64,000 bases of DNA from Oikopleura dioica (taxonomy: Eukaryota; Chordata; Appendicularia; Copelata; Oikopleuridae). The notes under the pieces are model-generated. The model did no database searches. It saw nothing but the letters and a program-made list of their open reading frames with translations, and had not been told where the DNA came from. The translations under genes and the position numbers were made by a program. Where the stretch lies: the NCBI GenBank assembly GCA_907165135.1, contig OU015566.1, positions 11,888,157 to 11,952,156 on the forward strand, read 5' to 3'. Of this stretch, positions 1 through 12,700 are shown in pieces (position 1 is the first letter of the stretch; the number at the start of each line of letters is the position of its first letter).

Positions 1-412
1 AACAGATCTGTGGGGAAAGAACGAAGCTCGTTTTGATTGAGAAAGATGTTCTGAACTCTTTGGATGGAAATTATTAACTAGAACGCGGACGGAAAATGCG
101 CTGAAATCAAGGAAGAGAATCTCCAACATTCCTTGAAAAGTGATCAAACGCTCCGGGCTCAATCGTCTTGATGTTTGACGAAGACAGGATGAGTATTGAT
201 ACACTATCTACGTTTGTGAAGGCACGAGAGGAGATAGTTGGGAAGTAGTTTTTACGAAGATCGAGGATTCGGCTTCCTTCTGGGAAAACATCGGGAATAG
301 AGCGTCGTCCGCGACAGATGACGGTACTTTGAACACATTTGCATTTTTCTGGGCAACCATCCGCTGTCAGAATAGGTAGTAACAGTGATACTGCCAATAA
401 ACGGCCTATCAT
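1..412 (-). CDS. Secreted or membrane leucine-rich-repeat protein, N-terminal part
   Basis: The reading frame starts at 412 (MIGRLLAV) with a hydrophobic signal peptide, then a Cys-rich LRRNT cap (CPEKCKCV) and at least two LRR units ending GAFDHF. An AG acceptor sits one base before the ATG, so an in-frame ATG at 469 is probably not used. To keep the 24-residue LRR spacing the frame must leave at 132 and resume at 57 (QNIFLNQNELRSF); the 74 bp between begin GA and end AG, with no GT donor that keeps the repeat spacing. The gene runs off the left edge, so the receptor class cannot be decided. Exons inferred: 132-412 and <1-57. LRRNT proteins of this type act as adhesion molecules or receptors outside the cell. 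Confidence 0.8.
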
Positions 413-755
413 TCTGAAAGAAATAAGTCTAGCAGCCATCTTGGAACAATAAAGCAAATTTTGAGGCACATTCGTGAAATCAATAAGGGGTAACTCAAAA
501 AGAATTTGAATTTTAAAAGAATAAGAAACAAAAGAAAGATCAATCAGGAATCGGCGTTAAGAAGTACAGTAGCACAGAGAAAAGTTGATACAAAGTTTTT
601 CCTGCGGATGGTTGAAGAGAAGTCATTTTGTGCATGATTTAAACGTTGATAGTAAAAATAAAACTTGGAATGAACAAAGTAACCAAATTAAAAAAATAAT
701 TTACAATAAATTATAAAGCGGGTCGTATAAATAAAAAGGTCTGTGAAGAGTAAAA
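413..755. other. Spacer without a recognised gene
   Basis: AT-rich sequence between the LRR gene start and the 3' end of the EML-like gene. I see no conserved coding frame here. It should hold the promoter or leader acceptor of the LRR gene and the 3' UTR of the EML-like gene. Confidence 0.6.
414..419 (-). promoter_or_regulatory. Splice acceptor directly before a start codon (candidate trans-splice site)
   Basis: On the minus strand a pyrimidine-rich TTTCAG is followed by one base and then the ATG of the LRR gene. In spliced-leader organisms such as appendicularians this is the usual look of a trans-splice acceptor. A short 5' UTR intron would look the same. Confidence 0.5.
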
Positions 756-3700
756 TTACTCTTCGTTCGTCTTAGCATCCCAAACAAAGAGAGTTTGATC
801 GTCTCCACCGGCGGAGATGATAAATTTGTCGTCGCAAGTCCAGCAAATTGATGTCACGGCTTCTCCGTGGCCGTAATGCTAGAATAATAAATGAGCGAAT
901 GAAGAAAGATTCGTGAGCAAGAATGATTCTTAGGATTATTTGTAGGATGAGAATGAAATGCGAAAATTCTGACGAATAATAATTTTTCATTAGCTACAAA
1001 CTAAAAACTGATTGCGCTTTGTATTAGAAACATACCCAGTTGACTTTTGCCTTTTGTTTCTTAATATTTTTTATATTATGTCTTGAATTAATAGACCCTT
1101 ACCATCATTCCTCCCATAGTTTTCGGCGGGAATTCCTGGAGTTGAATGGATCCTTGATCATCCCCCATCGCGACATATTTTCCTGAAGTCGATACAGTGG
1201 CGCAAGTTGAGTTGAAAGGAGCGACAAGGGGATGGCGCGGGCAGTGGAATGTTTGCCATTTGAGCTGAGGAATTCGAGGATCTTCGAGGTCGAGAATTTC
1301 TGCCGATGGAACGATGCAAATGACGAAATCGTCATTGTCCAAAGCTACAGCAGCGAATCTAGAGAGCAAAAATAGGATAAGAACAATGAGCACTAGACGT
1401 ACTTTTCGTTCTCTGAGAAGTCGACTGAAGTGACAGGAGCAGCGAGGCCTTGGGCAAAGCCTTCTTTAGCAAGTTTGAACTTGTTTTCCTGGTCGATTGT
1501 GAAAAAGATCAGGTTGTTATCTTGTCCTACTGCCACTTTGTTTCCGATGTTCTAAAGACTGATCAACAAAACGTTTTCTATAAGCAAGAACCTGGATAAA
1601 AGTGATGGGTTTTCCAGTATCTCTTCTCTTCGATAAAATTCGTTCGTTACATAACACGAGAATTTCCCCATTCTCTAGGCCGACGCAAATGAGCGCCTCG
1701 TCGTCAATATCCTGAAGATAAATTAAGCGCTCGTTAGCTTGAGCAAACACGGAAAACAAGGATTCTAAACGAATGAGTGACTTACTGTCAAGTTCAAATA
1801 TCGAACAGCGGTCACACCAGCGGCAAAGTGGACTTTTTGAAGAAGCATCTTTGATTCAACATCCCAGACGCGCAAGGACCCGTCAGATGAGCCGGAAGCG
1901 ATGAGATTTGCTTGAGTTGGATTGGCACAGACGCAGTTTACTCGTATTGGGATCTTAGATTCGTTAGACTCCCTCGTCCCCTAAGGTCACTTGCTTATCT
2001 AGATCGAGCTTTGCTCGGTCGCCGCCGTGTATTTCTCTCCATTCGGTAATTCACGCAGTTCGTGAATTAACCTCTATTTTACTCCAGCTCGAAATACAGA
2101 CGTCAAAGATACTTTACTCGTTTTCTTCACTCGTCCAGATATAGAGAGCAGGCAAACTACGCTAGAAGTGGGAGATTCAGCAGAAGCTAGGATCCCTTCA
2201 GTGGTATCAGAGTAGTCCCGTTGGAGAAAAGGTAAATTTTCCGCCATCGACAACCGAAGTTTCGCAACTTGGACGCTGATTGGCCGTCAGCGGAGTCGAG
2301 GGGAACCGAATCACCAACCGCCACCGCGCCGCCGGAGAAACTCCACTCAGAGAATTTTCCGCGCCGCACCACACCAACACCACCCCGAGCGAGCGCCACC
2401 ACACGAGCGCCACCACGACCCACGCGCCGAAAGTCGCGCCCACGCAACCACGCACGCACGCCGGGGAAAACCTAAAATACTCAGAAAAACAGAATTCTTT
2501 CGCCACTTTTCACCAAAAATCGAGAGAAGTTTACGAAGAATCGACCCTTGGACCAGACCTTGAAATTTCGACAATCGCTGGACAGAGAAATCGTCGGGCG
2601 TTTGCGCAAAAGGCACCTCAGCTCATCATATTGCGACTTTTAGTCGCAGTATTTTCTGAGGGCCTGAAAGGTAATCCAAGGCCCATAAACCCTTACTGCC
2701 GATATATTTCGAGCTATGGCGGCGAACAAATCACTGCTAGAAACCGTCACCGAAATAAGAAGCATAAACGATCGAGTAAACTACCTCGAAGAACAAGTGC
2801 GAAATGACGAATCACTTAAGCCAAGCCTAGAGCCCTTGATCACAGAAAGCAGAGTAAAATTAGAACAGCTCAGTACAACGCTTCTTACCTGCGAGCTCGA
2901 TCAAGGAAAAGAATCTACGAATGCTACAATGAGAGAAGAAGCATGGGTGGCCACTACCTGGTCTCGTCACGTCCAAGACTTGCCGAAGCTGGACGCCGCA
3001 TGCAACACATCTTTCAACACCTTCTTGGGCAGAGCCGACATTTATCACCGCGCCTACGTCCGCGACAGACCTTCACGTGAACAGCCTTTCATCGCAGCAG
3101 TGTACAGCCACTTCGACTTGAACATCGAACGCTCACTTGGAACCGAATTTCTGAATTGTCAAGACTGGAAATCGGCCAAGGCGCTGCTAGAGAAATCATT
3201 CGCCGCGAAGAGTCACTACTTACTGAAGCTAAGCGAAGTTTTCGACGTCGAATACGACCATTCGAAGCCGTTTGCACACTACACCGCCAACGTCTTGCAA
3301 AAGATGAACGAGGCGAAGCAAGCGACTTTGAACTCTTACCGACAAGAGAAGTCAGCCGACGCCGGGGTCGATGAAATATTCGACATATTCTCGACGATGA
3401 TGCTGTACTTGAATCTTAGGAAAGAAGAACCAGACGTTTTCAACGCAATCCTTCCAAGCCTATCAAAAGTTTACGATATCAACGAACTCTGCCGTCTCGC
3501 CCAATCCACAAGACAGAATCGAGTTGACAGCGCGACCGTCTCCCAGCACTTCAACAGAAATAAGAACAAAAAGAAGAAGAATGCTAAGCGCGCCAGCACC
3601 GATTCTAAGGATGGGAAAGACGATAAACAACCAGAATCCAAGAAGATTAATACGACTAAGAACGTCGAAGATTTCCAACCATTCGATGTTCACTTTTACA

Positions 3701-6700
3701 CAGTGAAGAAGAAGCGACCAGGAAAGGCTTATTTCGCTTCGGCTACCATCATTACGGGCTCTAAAAGTTTTGACGTATCGATGGAAGTCGACAGCGGAGC
3801 CGAGTCCTCCTGTCTGTCCGCTGCTTACGTTCCCGACAAATTTCTCCAGATGCTGAAGCCCTGCCCCTTCAAGGTCACCGGTTTCAGCCCAAATATCCCC
3901 GCCGAGCAGCCGAGGGGTATCCTTCCCTGCCGCTTATCATTCAATGGTGGCCCTGCATTCTCCTTGAATCTCACCATCATGCCAGGCAGTAAATACCCAA
4001 GTCTACTGGGCCGCGATATACTAGAGAATGCGATGACGGACAGCTTCACAGTCGACAATAAGAATCGTACTCTCTCATTTTGCTACAACGAAGCCTTCAC
4101 ACAAACTGAGACTCAAGTGGTGAAGCTGGACGGAGTGAAGCGGACCAAAATCAAGAAATACTTGACGACTAGATCAGCGGTCAAAGACAGCGATCGGTCC
4201 CGCACTCAACCACCACGAGAAGTCCCAAAGCTGGACGCGCCGAACAAGAACGCAGCCAGGTGCCCCATTCAGCTAGCGAAGCAAAAACTCGGAATAACCC
4301 TACCAGCAGACGCAGACCCGGGGCAAAAGAAGATGGTCGCCGAGCTGTGTTTGGAATTCGACGACAGATTCGGCTGCGACGGTCAAAAAATGGGTGAATT
4401 CCCGTTCGAGATCGAAATCCCGACTGATGGTACGAGTCGAAACATCAGTCAACACCCGATTCCGCAAGCTTTTCATGGTCAGGTCAGCGATCACATCTCC
4501 GAACTGCTCGAAACGAAAATAATAGAAGAGATCAAAGACCAGAAAGGGTTTAACAGCCCGGTATTGCCTATTCCTAAGAAATCTGGGGAAATGCGCTTCT
4601 GCATCAACTACAAAAACAGCCTGAACAAATGCCTCTCCGACAAATCCGACCCTTACCATCTCCCAAGCATGGAGGATACGATTGCGAACATTGGACCGGG
4701 CAATAAGTTTTTCGCCACAGTTGATCTACGAAGTGGATATTGGCAGTGCCCTGTAAAGAAAAGCGACAGGTACAAGACTTCCTTCCAGTGGGGTGGGAAA
4801 TCTTACGCCTTCTGCAGACTACCATTCGGTTATCGATGCTCGGGGAATATATTCTCGCGCGTCGTAAACACAATTCTCGACTCAAGCCCCACCAGGAAAA
4901 AGATGCTTTCTTATATCGATGACATAGTGTGTTTTGGGAAGACTTTCAGCTGCTATTACAACACTCTCCGAAACCTATTCATCGCGCTCCGCAAGTTTAA
5001 CGCTAAACTCAAGGGCGAAAAGTGCTCTTTCCTACAATCCGAAGCTCACTTTTGGGCCGAATCATCAACGAAGATGGAATCAAACCGGACCCTGCGCAAG
5101 TCTCCGCTCTTCGTCAGATGAAACCCCCACGCTCCCAAAAGGAGTTAGCTTCATTAATCGGGTCATTGAATTGGATCCGAGGTTTTCTAGAAACGAAAAT
5201 GGGCGAAGCTATTTCATCCGGTTGCTTCTCGAGCAGAATGAAGCCCATAAACGATGTTCGAAATTCGGCGAACGAAACAAATTGTTTCAAGTGGACCAAA
5301 GAAGCGGATTTGGCGCTCAAGGAAATTCAACGACGACTCTCCGAGACTCCAGTCATAAGTTTTCCTAACTTTGACGAGTCTTTTCATCTCTACACAGACG
5401 CGAGCCTGTACGCAGCGGGTGGCGTCCTGCTACAAGAGTATGGCGGGAGAGTGCACCTAGTAAGCGCGATTTCCCACACCTTCAACAAAGCTGAAAGAAA
5501 ATGGAACACTTCAGAAAAGGAAATGTTTAGCATTGTCTGGTGCTGCGAGCGACTGGAAAAGCTCCTGAAAGGTAGATTCTTTCAGATTCACACAGACCAC
5601 CGATCTTTGATCTTCCTACACAAAAAGAAGTTCAAGAATTCTAAAATAAGCCGATGGCAAAGCCGATTGGAAGAATTCGATTTTCACATTGTCTACATCA
5701 AGGGATCAGAAAATCAATTCGCCGACTTTATGAGCCGCAGACCTGGCGAGGACGACAAATCACTTGGATACGACTCTGAGTTTCCCGTTGGTCGCGAGTA
5801 CGAAATCGACAAGAATTCACCAGTACGTGTCTTCGTCCCTTTCTGGAACGAAAATCAGTTTCCGGAGAAAATCACTTTATCAGAGGTGAAGATACATAAG
5901 GTAAACGTCAAGGCTATCGCGGCGCCAATGGAGATTCCGTTGGTGTCAGCGAATTATAATAACATTCTGGACTATCAAAGGGAGGACTCTGCTCTGAGTG
6001 CAATCATCACTTTTCTGGAATCTGGTAAGGAGCCACTGGACATAAAATCGCTGGTGAAGGACTCCGACCACCGACAATCGTCTCTACTCAAGATGGAAAA
6101 AGCTCTGTTCCTGGATAACACTACCGGGTGCTTGATGTGTCAATTCAAATCTGGCGCGCGGGCGGTGGTACCGGAAGCGGTAAAAAGTCACTTTCTCTTT
6201 CTAGCTCACGACTTGTCCGGTCATCTGGGCGAGCCGCGGACTTTAGAGCGATTAGAGGACGTTTGGTGGCCTTCATTTCAAGACGATGTTTCTAACTACG
6301 TCCACAGCTGCGTCCCTTGCCTACGCAGAAAAGGATCTGCTGGAACTCGTACCAAACCGCCACTTGGAACCCTTCGTCGTGGAAAAACAGCTGGCGAATC
6401 GATTCAGATCGATTTCGCTTGTATGCCTCCCGCTGGCGGATTCAAGTATTATTTGGTGGTGGCGGACACTTTCTCTCGCTACACTTGGTGCATTCCGACG
6501 CGGTCCGACACTGCTATCTGCGCTGCAAAAGCGCTCATCTACAAGGTCTTCCTTCCCATGGATTTCTTGCCGAAACATCTACACAGTGACAGAGGTACCC
6601 ACTTCTGCGCAAGCGTGATTGACGAAATGTGTAAGCTTAACCAGATAAAACATACAATAAGTACCGCATTTCACCCTCAATCAAACGCTTTCGCAGAAAG

Positions 6701-9700
6701 AGCGAATCGGACTATCAAAAACAGTCTATTCTGCATGGTCAACTCATCTTCCGGTCGAAAAACTTGGGCCGACTGCGTTCCCCACGTGATGCGCGCGCTC
6801 AATAGTGTGAAAAACAAAAGCACGAAAATTTCACCGCGAGAAGTTTGGTTTGGCCGAAAAAGTACTTTCACCCACTCTACTGGCGCAGAAATGACAGCGG
6901 AAACACCTCAGGTGTTTGGTCTCAATGTGGGAGCTTTAGCGAAATCGGCGGAAGCCATTGTGAAAACTGCGATGGAAGCTGCTGACCGAGCCATGGAGCA
7001 CAGGCTGAAAAACGAGCCTAAGCCGAGACCAATCCCCGCTGGCGCTGTCGTGTACATTAAGCGAGAAAACCTGACCGACGCTAAAAGCAAGAAGGAACGC
7101 TGGGTAGGTCCCCTGAAAGCCGTTTCGAGCAACGACTGGGTCGTCATGGTCGAAGATAAAAAAGGACAACGTGATTTCATCCATCGAGAACACGTGGTTC
7201 ACGCCGCAGAACGAAATCACGACTTACGCTGGATTGATTACTACGAGGCCGAGTACGTATTCCCACATTTAACCGAAATCGTTAAGTCGAAAGTCCCACA
7301 AAAATCGCCTGTTCCTACTTCCAAACCGATGGAAAAGTCCGGGTCGAAGTCGCATGGGGGGAGGAAATCTTCTCAGGTCGCGTCGACTCCGATGGTTGCT
7401 ATGGAAAAACCGCCAAGATCATCTCTATCACCTATTTTGGAAAGTAGACGCCGATTGGACATGGAAAATCTGGGAGATACAACCGCTACATCTATTTTGG
7501 ACTCGTCGGTAGCTCCAGCCGAGCCGTCAGATCGCTGGTACTCTGGTGGTACTCTTTATGAAACTGCCGAGGACATGTCAGCTGATGCTACAGTGATTTC
7601 GGAGGTTGCTGCGCCCGACAATAGCCATATGTCAGTCGATAAACAAAATTCAACAGTAGTTGAGGGCTCAGCAACTGAAAACAGCAAGAAAAGAACCCGT
7701 CCAAAGTCTTCACCAGATCGTCAATACTCAGCCGGCGCCGATCCGAATGCGACTTTAACCGAAGTTGGAGCAGCTCATCTCCCGAAACATACAAAACGAG
7801 CACACCGTGAAACGAGGCCCGTCGAACCTCTAAACATCGGCACAAACTCGGGTCAGTCATACGACTAAGCGCAAGTACTGCCCCACTCAGGTCCCCTATT
7901 CATCGACCGGGGCCTGAAAAGGTACGGAAATTATCACAGTTTACCGTCGCCGACGTATTTTGAGTTCTTCTACATGTGCAGCTACTCCTTCATGTCATCA
8001 CCGCTCGGACATCACGAAAACTTCGCATCTGATTCAAGCTTTTTCCCAAAAAAGGGTTTTTTAACGCGAATCAGACTGCCTCGACGTTTCGAACCTGCCA
8101 TGTTACTCATCTTACGCTTATACTCCTGCAAAAATCACACACTTTGGCCTTAGAGGACGTTTCAGTCTCATGGGGGGTATTGGGATCTTAGATTCGTTAG
8201 ACTCCCTCGTCCCCTAAGGTCACTTGCTTATCTAGATCGAGCTTTGCTCGGTCGCCGCCGTGTATTTCTCTCCATTCGGTAATTCACGCAGTTCGTGAAT
8301 TAACCTCTATTTTACTCCAGCTCGAAATACAGACGTCAAAGATACTTTACTCGTTTTCTTCACTCGTCCAGATATAGAGAGCAGGCAAACTACGCTAGAA
8401 GTGGGAGATTCAGCAGAAGCTAGGATCCCTTCACTCGTCCTGGCGCAAAGTGGCCCATTGTCATCATCGAAACTTATTATTTTTATTTTCGAAAGAAAAA
8501 AAACTCTCTTACCTTCGCTTGTTTTTTCGTTTATCACAGCAACGGCGTTGTCTTTTGTTCCAACAAGGATCTTTCCTTTGACTCGGGCAACAGCTTTGAC
8601 AGTTACGCTTTCTTTAGCGTCGTTCTCGATTGGAACATGGAAGCTCTTGCATTTCTTCATCTGACTATCCCAAAGCTTAATTGCGCCGGAGGAAGACTTT
8701 TCTTTGCCACCGGTCACGATCAATCCGTCTTTCAAAGTCGTGAACATGGCAAAAACGGGACCATTGTGAGCTCGTTCGATGATTCTTTGCGCGTTTGAAC
8801 CTTGCCAGACGATGACAGCTCCAGTTGCCATTCCAGTAAAAGTCATATCGTCAGTGCCAAACGCCAAGCTCAAACATGTGCCGACTTGATTGAGGTTCAG
8901 ACAACCTGGCTGGGCTTTTTTACAAAGCAAGACAGAACCAGCAATTTGCCAGAAAAATAGAGCGCGTTCACCGACAGTCACGAATTTCGAATCAGAATCT
9001 GGTCGGAAATCTGCTTGGAAAATTTGACGAGGACCGGAGCATTTCGATGCAACTTTCTGGCCAGTTTGCCAGCGGTAAACGGAAACTGTGTGTTCGGAAT
9101 CGAGTGACGCGGCGAGGATGAGCTTTCCAGATCCAGAGAAAGAGACTGCGGATACTCCTCCTGAGAGACCAGAGATGATCGAAAGCGTCTCGGTAGTTGA
9201 CTCATTGTCGTCGATATTCCAGACATGAACGCTTCCTCCAAGTTGACCAGTAGCGACTACAGATCTATAGTTTGGATGTTTATTCTGCGTCAGGCAAAGA
9301 ATATCGTCGGAATGTTGGTCATAGAAGAACTGCTCTTTGGTTTCCATATCTTGGACGATCGCAACGCCAGCAGCGTGGTAAATGATCCGCGAAATGGTAT
9401 CAGGGCCAGTAGCAGAGAGTTGAAAGTCCAGATTACAGCGAGCATCATATCCTCGATAGCCGAAAACATGCTTGAGTGCGAGAGTGTCGATTTTATTGTC
9501 ATCTTCTGAGTTGAAATTCGCCATGAAGTTGAGCTCGTCGCCTCCACGGGCAAAATGCGTCCTAGACTCTATTGGCTCTAGTTCGATTTCAGCTGCGTCG
9601 CCCTTGTTACGTCGCTGTTCTCGTCGGTTATCAGAGTTTGTCTGTCTGTCGTAGTCGATCTTCATCTCTTCGTCGACGTCGCTATCGAAGAAATCATCAT

Positions 9701-12700
9701 CGTCGTCAGTATCTTCGTCATCCGACTCGTGGACTTCCTTGCTTTCAGGTCGTTGCCAGATCATCACGGAGGCGTCTAATCCACCAGTGGAAACAAGCTG
9801 GCTATCACCTGCTGTAAAGCGAACTTTTGTAATGTGCGAAGAATGGCCGGTGTATTTCTTGCATTTCGCGTGCTTTTCCATCGAAGGATACTTGAACAGC
9901 TTCACCATTCCAAAATCATCACCAGTAGCGATGATGTTCATATCTCGATCAGTGCAGGCAGTGTTAATGTCTGTAACATTCGTATATGCAGGCCAGATTC
10001 CCTCAACTTCTGGACCTAGAACAGACGTCCACAGATGCCAGGACATCTTCGCAATGGTTGCTTTATCAGGAGTGATTCGCTTGCAGCTTGGAATTTCATA
10101 GAACAATCGCTCGCTTGCGCCGGAGTTTATTTGAATGATTTTGCCATCGGTAGTCCAATCTACGTGAGTAATGTAGCTAGAGCTTCCCTTGCAAATTCCG
10201 ATTCGTTTCTTCTTCTGGATCGAGTAAACATCGACGAAGTTTTCGTGACTGCCAACAGCGACGAATCTGCCAAAAGGATCAAACTTGACATCCGAAATAT
10301 TCTGCTTTCTATGTTGGAATTCTTTCACAATTTCCAGTGATTCTGCCTCAAGAAGCATGACTGAACCATCAAGGAAGCCAGCAACAATGATAGTTCCGTC
10401 GGGAGAGTAAGTAAGAGCTCGTCCAGCTTTGCCAAGCTCTTTTGCTGCGGTCATCTTTTGGTTTTCCACATCCCATACTCGAATGCTCTTATCGTCAGAA
10501 ATCGTAGCAACGACTTGTTCCTCTGGATGAGTGGCCAAGCCCCAAACTTCGCCCTGCGCGTGTCCTTGGACGAGAACTTTGATCGGTCCTTCCTTGTCAA
10601 GTTCCATCAGCTCACCGTTCTTTGTACCAGCGATAAGGAAGTCGTCTCCCATGATGATTGTTCGAATCGATGGATTATCCGCAATTAGAGGACCATGCGA
10701 GTCTTCGGAGACATTTTCCGCTTTGACCTCGTAATCTCGTTGCTTCTCGGTCATGTCCTGGTCCCAGAGATAAATCCATCCGTTCTTTCCTCCGGAGAGA
10801 AAACCCTCTGGCAACTTGCAAAGCGTAAACACAGGGCCTTCATGTGAGTCGACGACTCGCTGGAGTTGATTTCCCTGCCAGCAGTAAATCTTTCCATTTT
10901 GCCCTCCTGAATAGAAGATGCCCTCGTCTTCGCCATGAGTGCCGCAGAGATGTGAAGTTGTTTCTCCGTTTGAGCCGCAGATACCTCGCTTTCCTTCAGC
11001 GCTAGCGCCAACAATCTTCCAGAACTTGATATGCTTGACTCCAGTGGACACAAATTTCAACGGATCATGTGGATCAGAGAGGACGCAGAAGACCTTGTCT
11101 TTCGACCCGTTGACCTTGGAAACGCATTCTCCTCGACGCCAGTCCCAAACAGCTATAACATGCTCGTCCGAGAGACCCACTGACAATAGTCGTTTTCCGT
11201 CAGAGGTAAAATCCAATGCACATACGCCCCGTTCGTGAACGCCGTTGAAGATCGAGATGGTCTGCATCGTGAGAGCATCCCAAACATGAATGGCTGGGTT
11301 ACGCCCGATTTGACCAGTGGCGACAATGTCCTTTAGAAATGGTTAAAAAAGTGTGTTGAAGAAGAGTAGTCTGAATTGGGTTACCGCTCCGCGCGGCCTC
11401 GCTACATTGATCTCACATCGCTGGTCACCGGCTAATCCCAATCCTACTCGACACAACTGTCCCTCCCGAAGGAGATCGTCCAGGAAATGTGACGAGCGGA
11501 GAAACAATTTCTGGTTCCCGGTAGTGTCTTCCGACACCAGTCCCATCACGAGACTAACCAGCCAGGGTGAACCTGACTGGTGACCTCTCAGACCTTCCCC
11601 GGGTGCAAATAGCCCCCGCCAGCAAGCTTACTTCGACGGCAATGACGGTTTATTTCGCGGTTTATAAATTGAATATCGCCGGGAGCTAGTAAGCTGGGGT
11701 GTTATGGTCCCCATTTCCATCAAAGTTGGGGATGCGAAATTTGGGGTTAATTTGAAAACTGAGCACCATAACACCACCCCCACCAAGAAATCCCCCGATT
11801 TTCCTTTATAAGCCCCAAAATTGACCCTTCTCCCCCATCAAGGCCGGAAGGTTCGCTGTCCGGGGCCGTTTCGGCGGCACCGGGGGAAAGTCCCCAGTCC
11901 CGTGGCGGAGAGCGCCCATCCCGAATCTGGGATGAACGCTGCGTAGAGCCGAGCAAAGGCAGCGGTGACGGACTTGTCCGTAGCTGACGGTGAGGTAGCG
12001 TACTCGACACGAGCGAAAGTTATGCGAACAGCCCGAAAATGGTTTGGGTGAACTCAATGGGGCTTACTCTTCGGACTTGTATCTTTTTTACCATTTTCCT
12101 TGGTTGGGTGGAGAGTCAGGGATAGAATATCATCTGTGTGTCCATAATAAAATCTTTGCGAATGCTCCTCTCGGTTGTAAACGATTCCAAGAGCTGCGGA
12201 GTGAAAGACGATTTCGCCAGCTTGAGTGTATTTGACGTTCTCTCGGCAATCGTGGCCTCTGTAACCTGCACACCATTTCAAAGTCAGACTGTTCTCTGGT
12301 GCACTTGGGCGCTTTTGGGAAACTCCTTCAGTTTTGGTGCTCTCGGACTTGAGTTGAATAATGTCTTCGTTGTACAGATCACGGGAATAAGTTTCTTCCA
12401 TTTCCGCTTCCAGATCTGAGTCTACGTCGCGATCTGGATCGGATGAATCCGAATCCTCTGAATTAGAATCGATACCAGAGTTCGAAGCAATGTCATCATC
12501 GTCGCCTTCGACAACTTCTACACCTTCGTCAATGCTTTCAGAGTCACCGACGAGCTTCCATTGAAAGAGAGCATGATCGGCGCCGCCAGTTGTAAGTAGA
12601 TAATTTCCATCTAGAGTCCAGCGCACATTCGTAACATGCGCAGAGTGACCATTGTACTTTCTGAACTTGGCGCCACGCTTGGAAGCTGGGTAACGGAAGA

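Larger units (their letters stand above)
1946..8433 (+). mobile_element. Ty3/gypsy-type LTR retrotransposon (probably Tor-like), recent insertion
   Basis: A 6,488 bp element with two 255 bp LTRs in which I find no difference, flanked by the 5 bp duplication CTCGT (1941-1945 and 8434-8438). A primer-binding site follows the left LTR and a G-rich polypurine tract precedes the right one. The coding order protease, reverse transcriptase, RNase H, integrase identifies the Ty3/gypsy (Metaviridae) class. Gag has a basic tail rather than a visible CCHC zinc knuckle, and no envelope gene is seen. The element is antisense to the EML-like gene and lies inside one of its coding exons. Identical LTRs mean a young insertion. 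One frame break in the reverse transcriptase region suggests that this copy, as sequenced, is defective. Confidence 0.95.

Noticed and set aside
2280..2807. A 175-codon plus-strand ORF between the primer-binding site and gag
   Set aside because: Low-complexity, overlapping the gag start in another frame, with no resemblance to any retroelement protein. Best seen as leader sequence.
7300..7868. Possible envelope gene after integrase in the LTR element
   Set aside because: The tail is Ser/Pro/Lys-rich with no signal peptide, membrane helix or cysteine pattern, and it continues the integrase frame.
11353..12057. Coding frames within the TIR insert of the EML-like gene
   Set aside because: Short, arginine- and proline-rich, open in several registers because of GC content; no transposase motifs.
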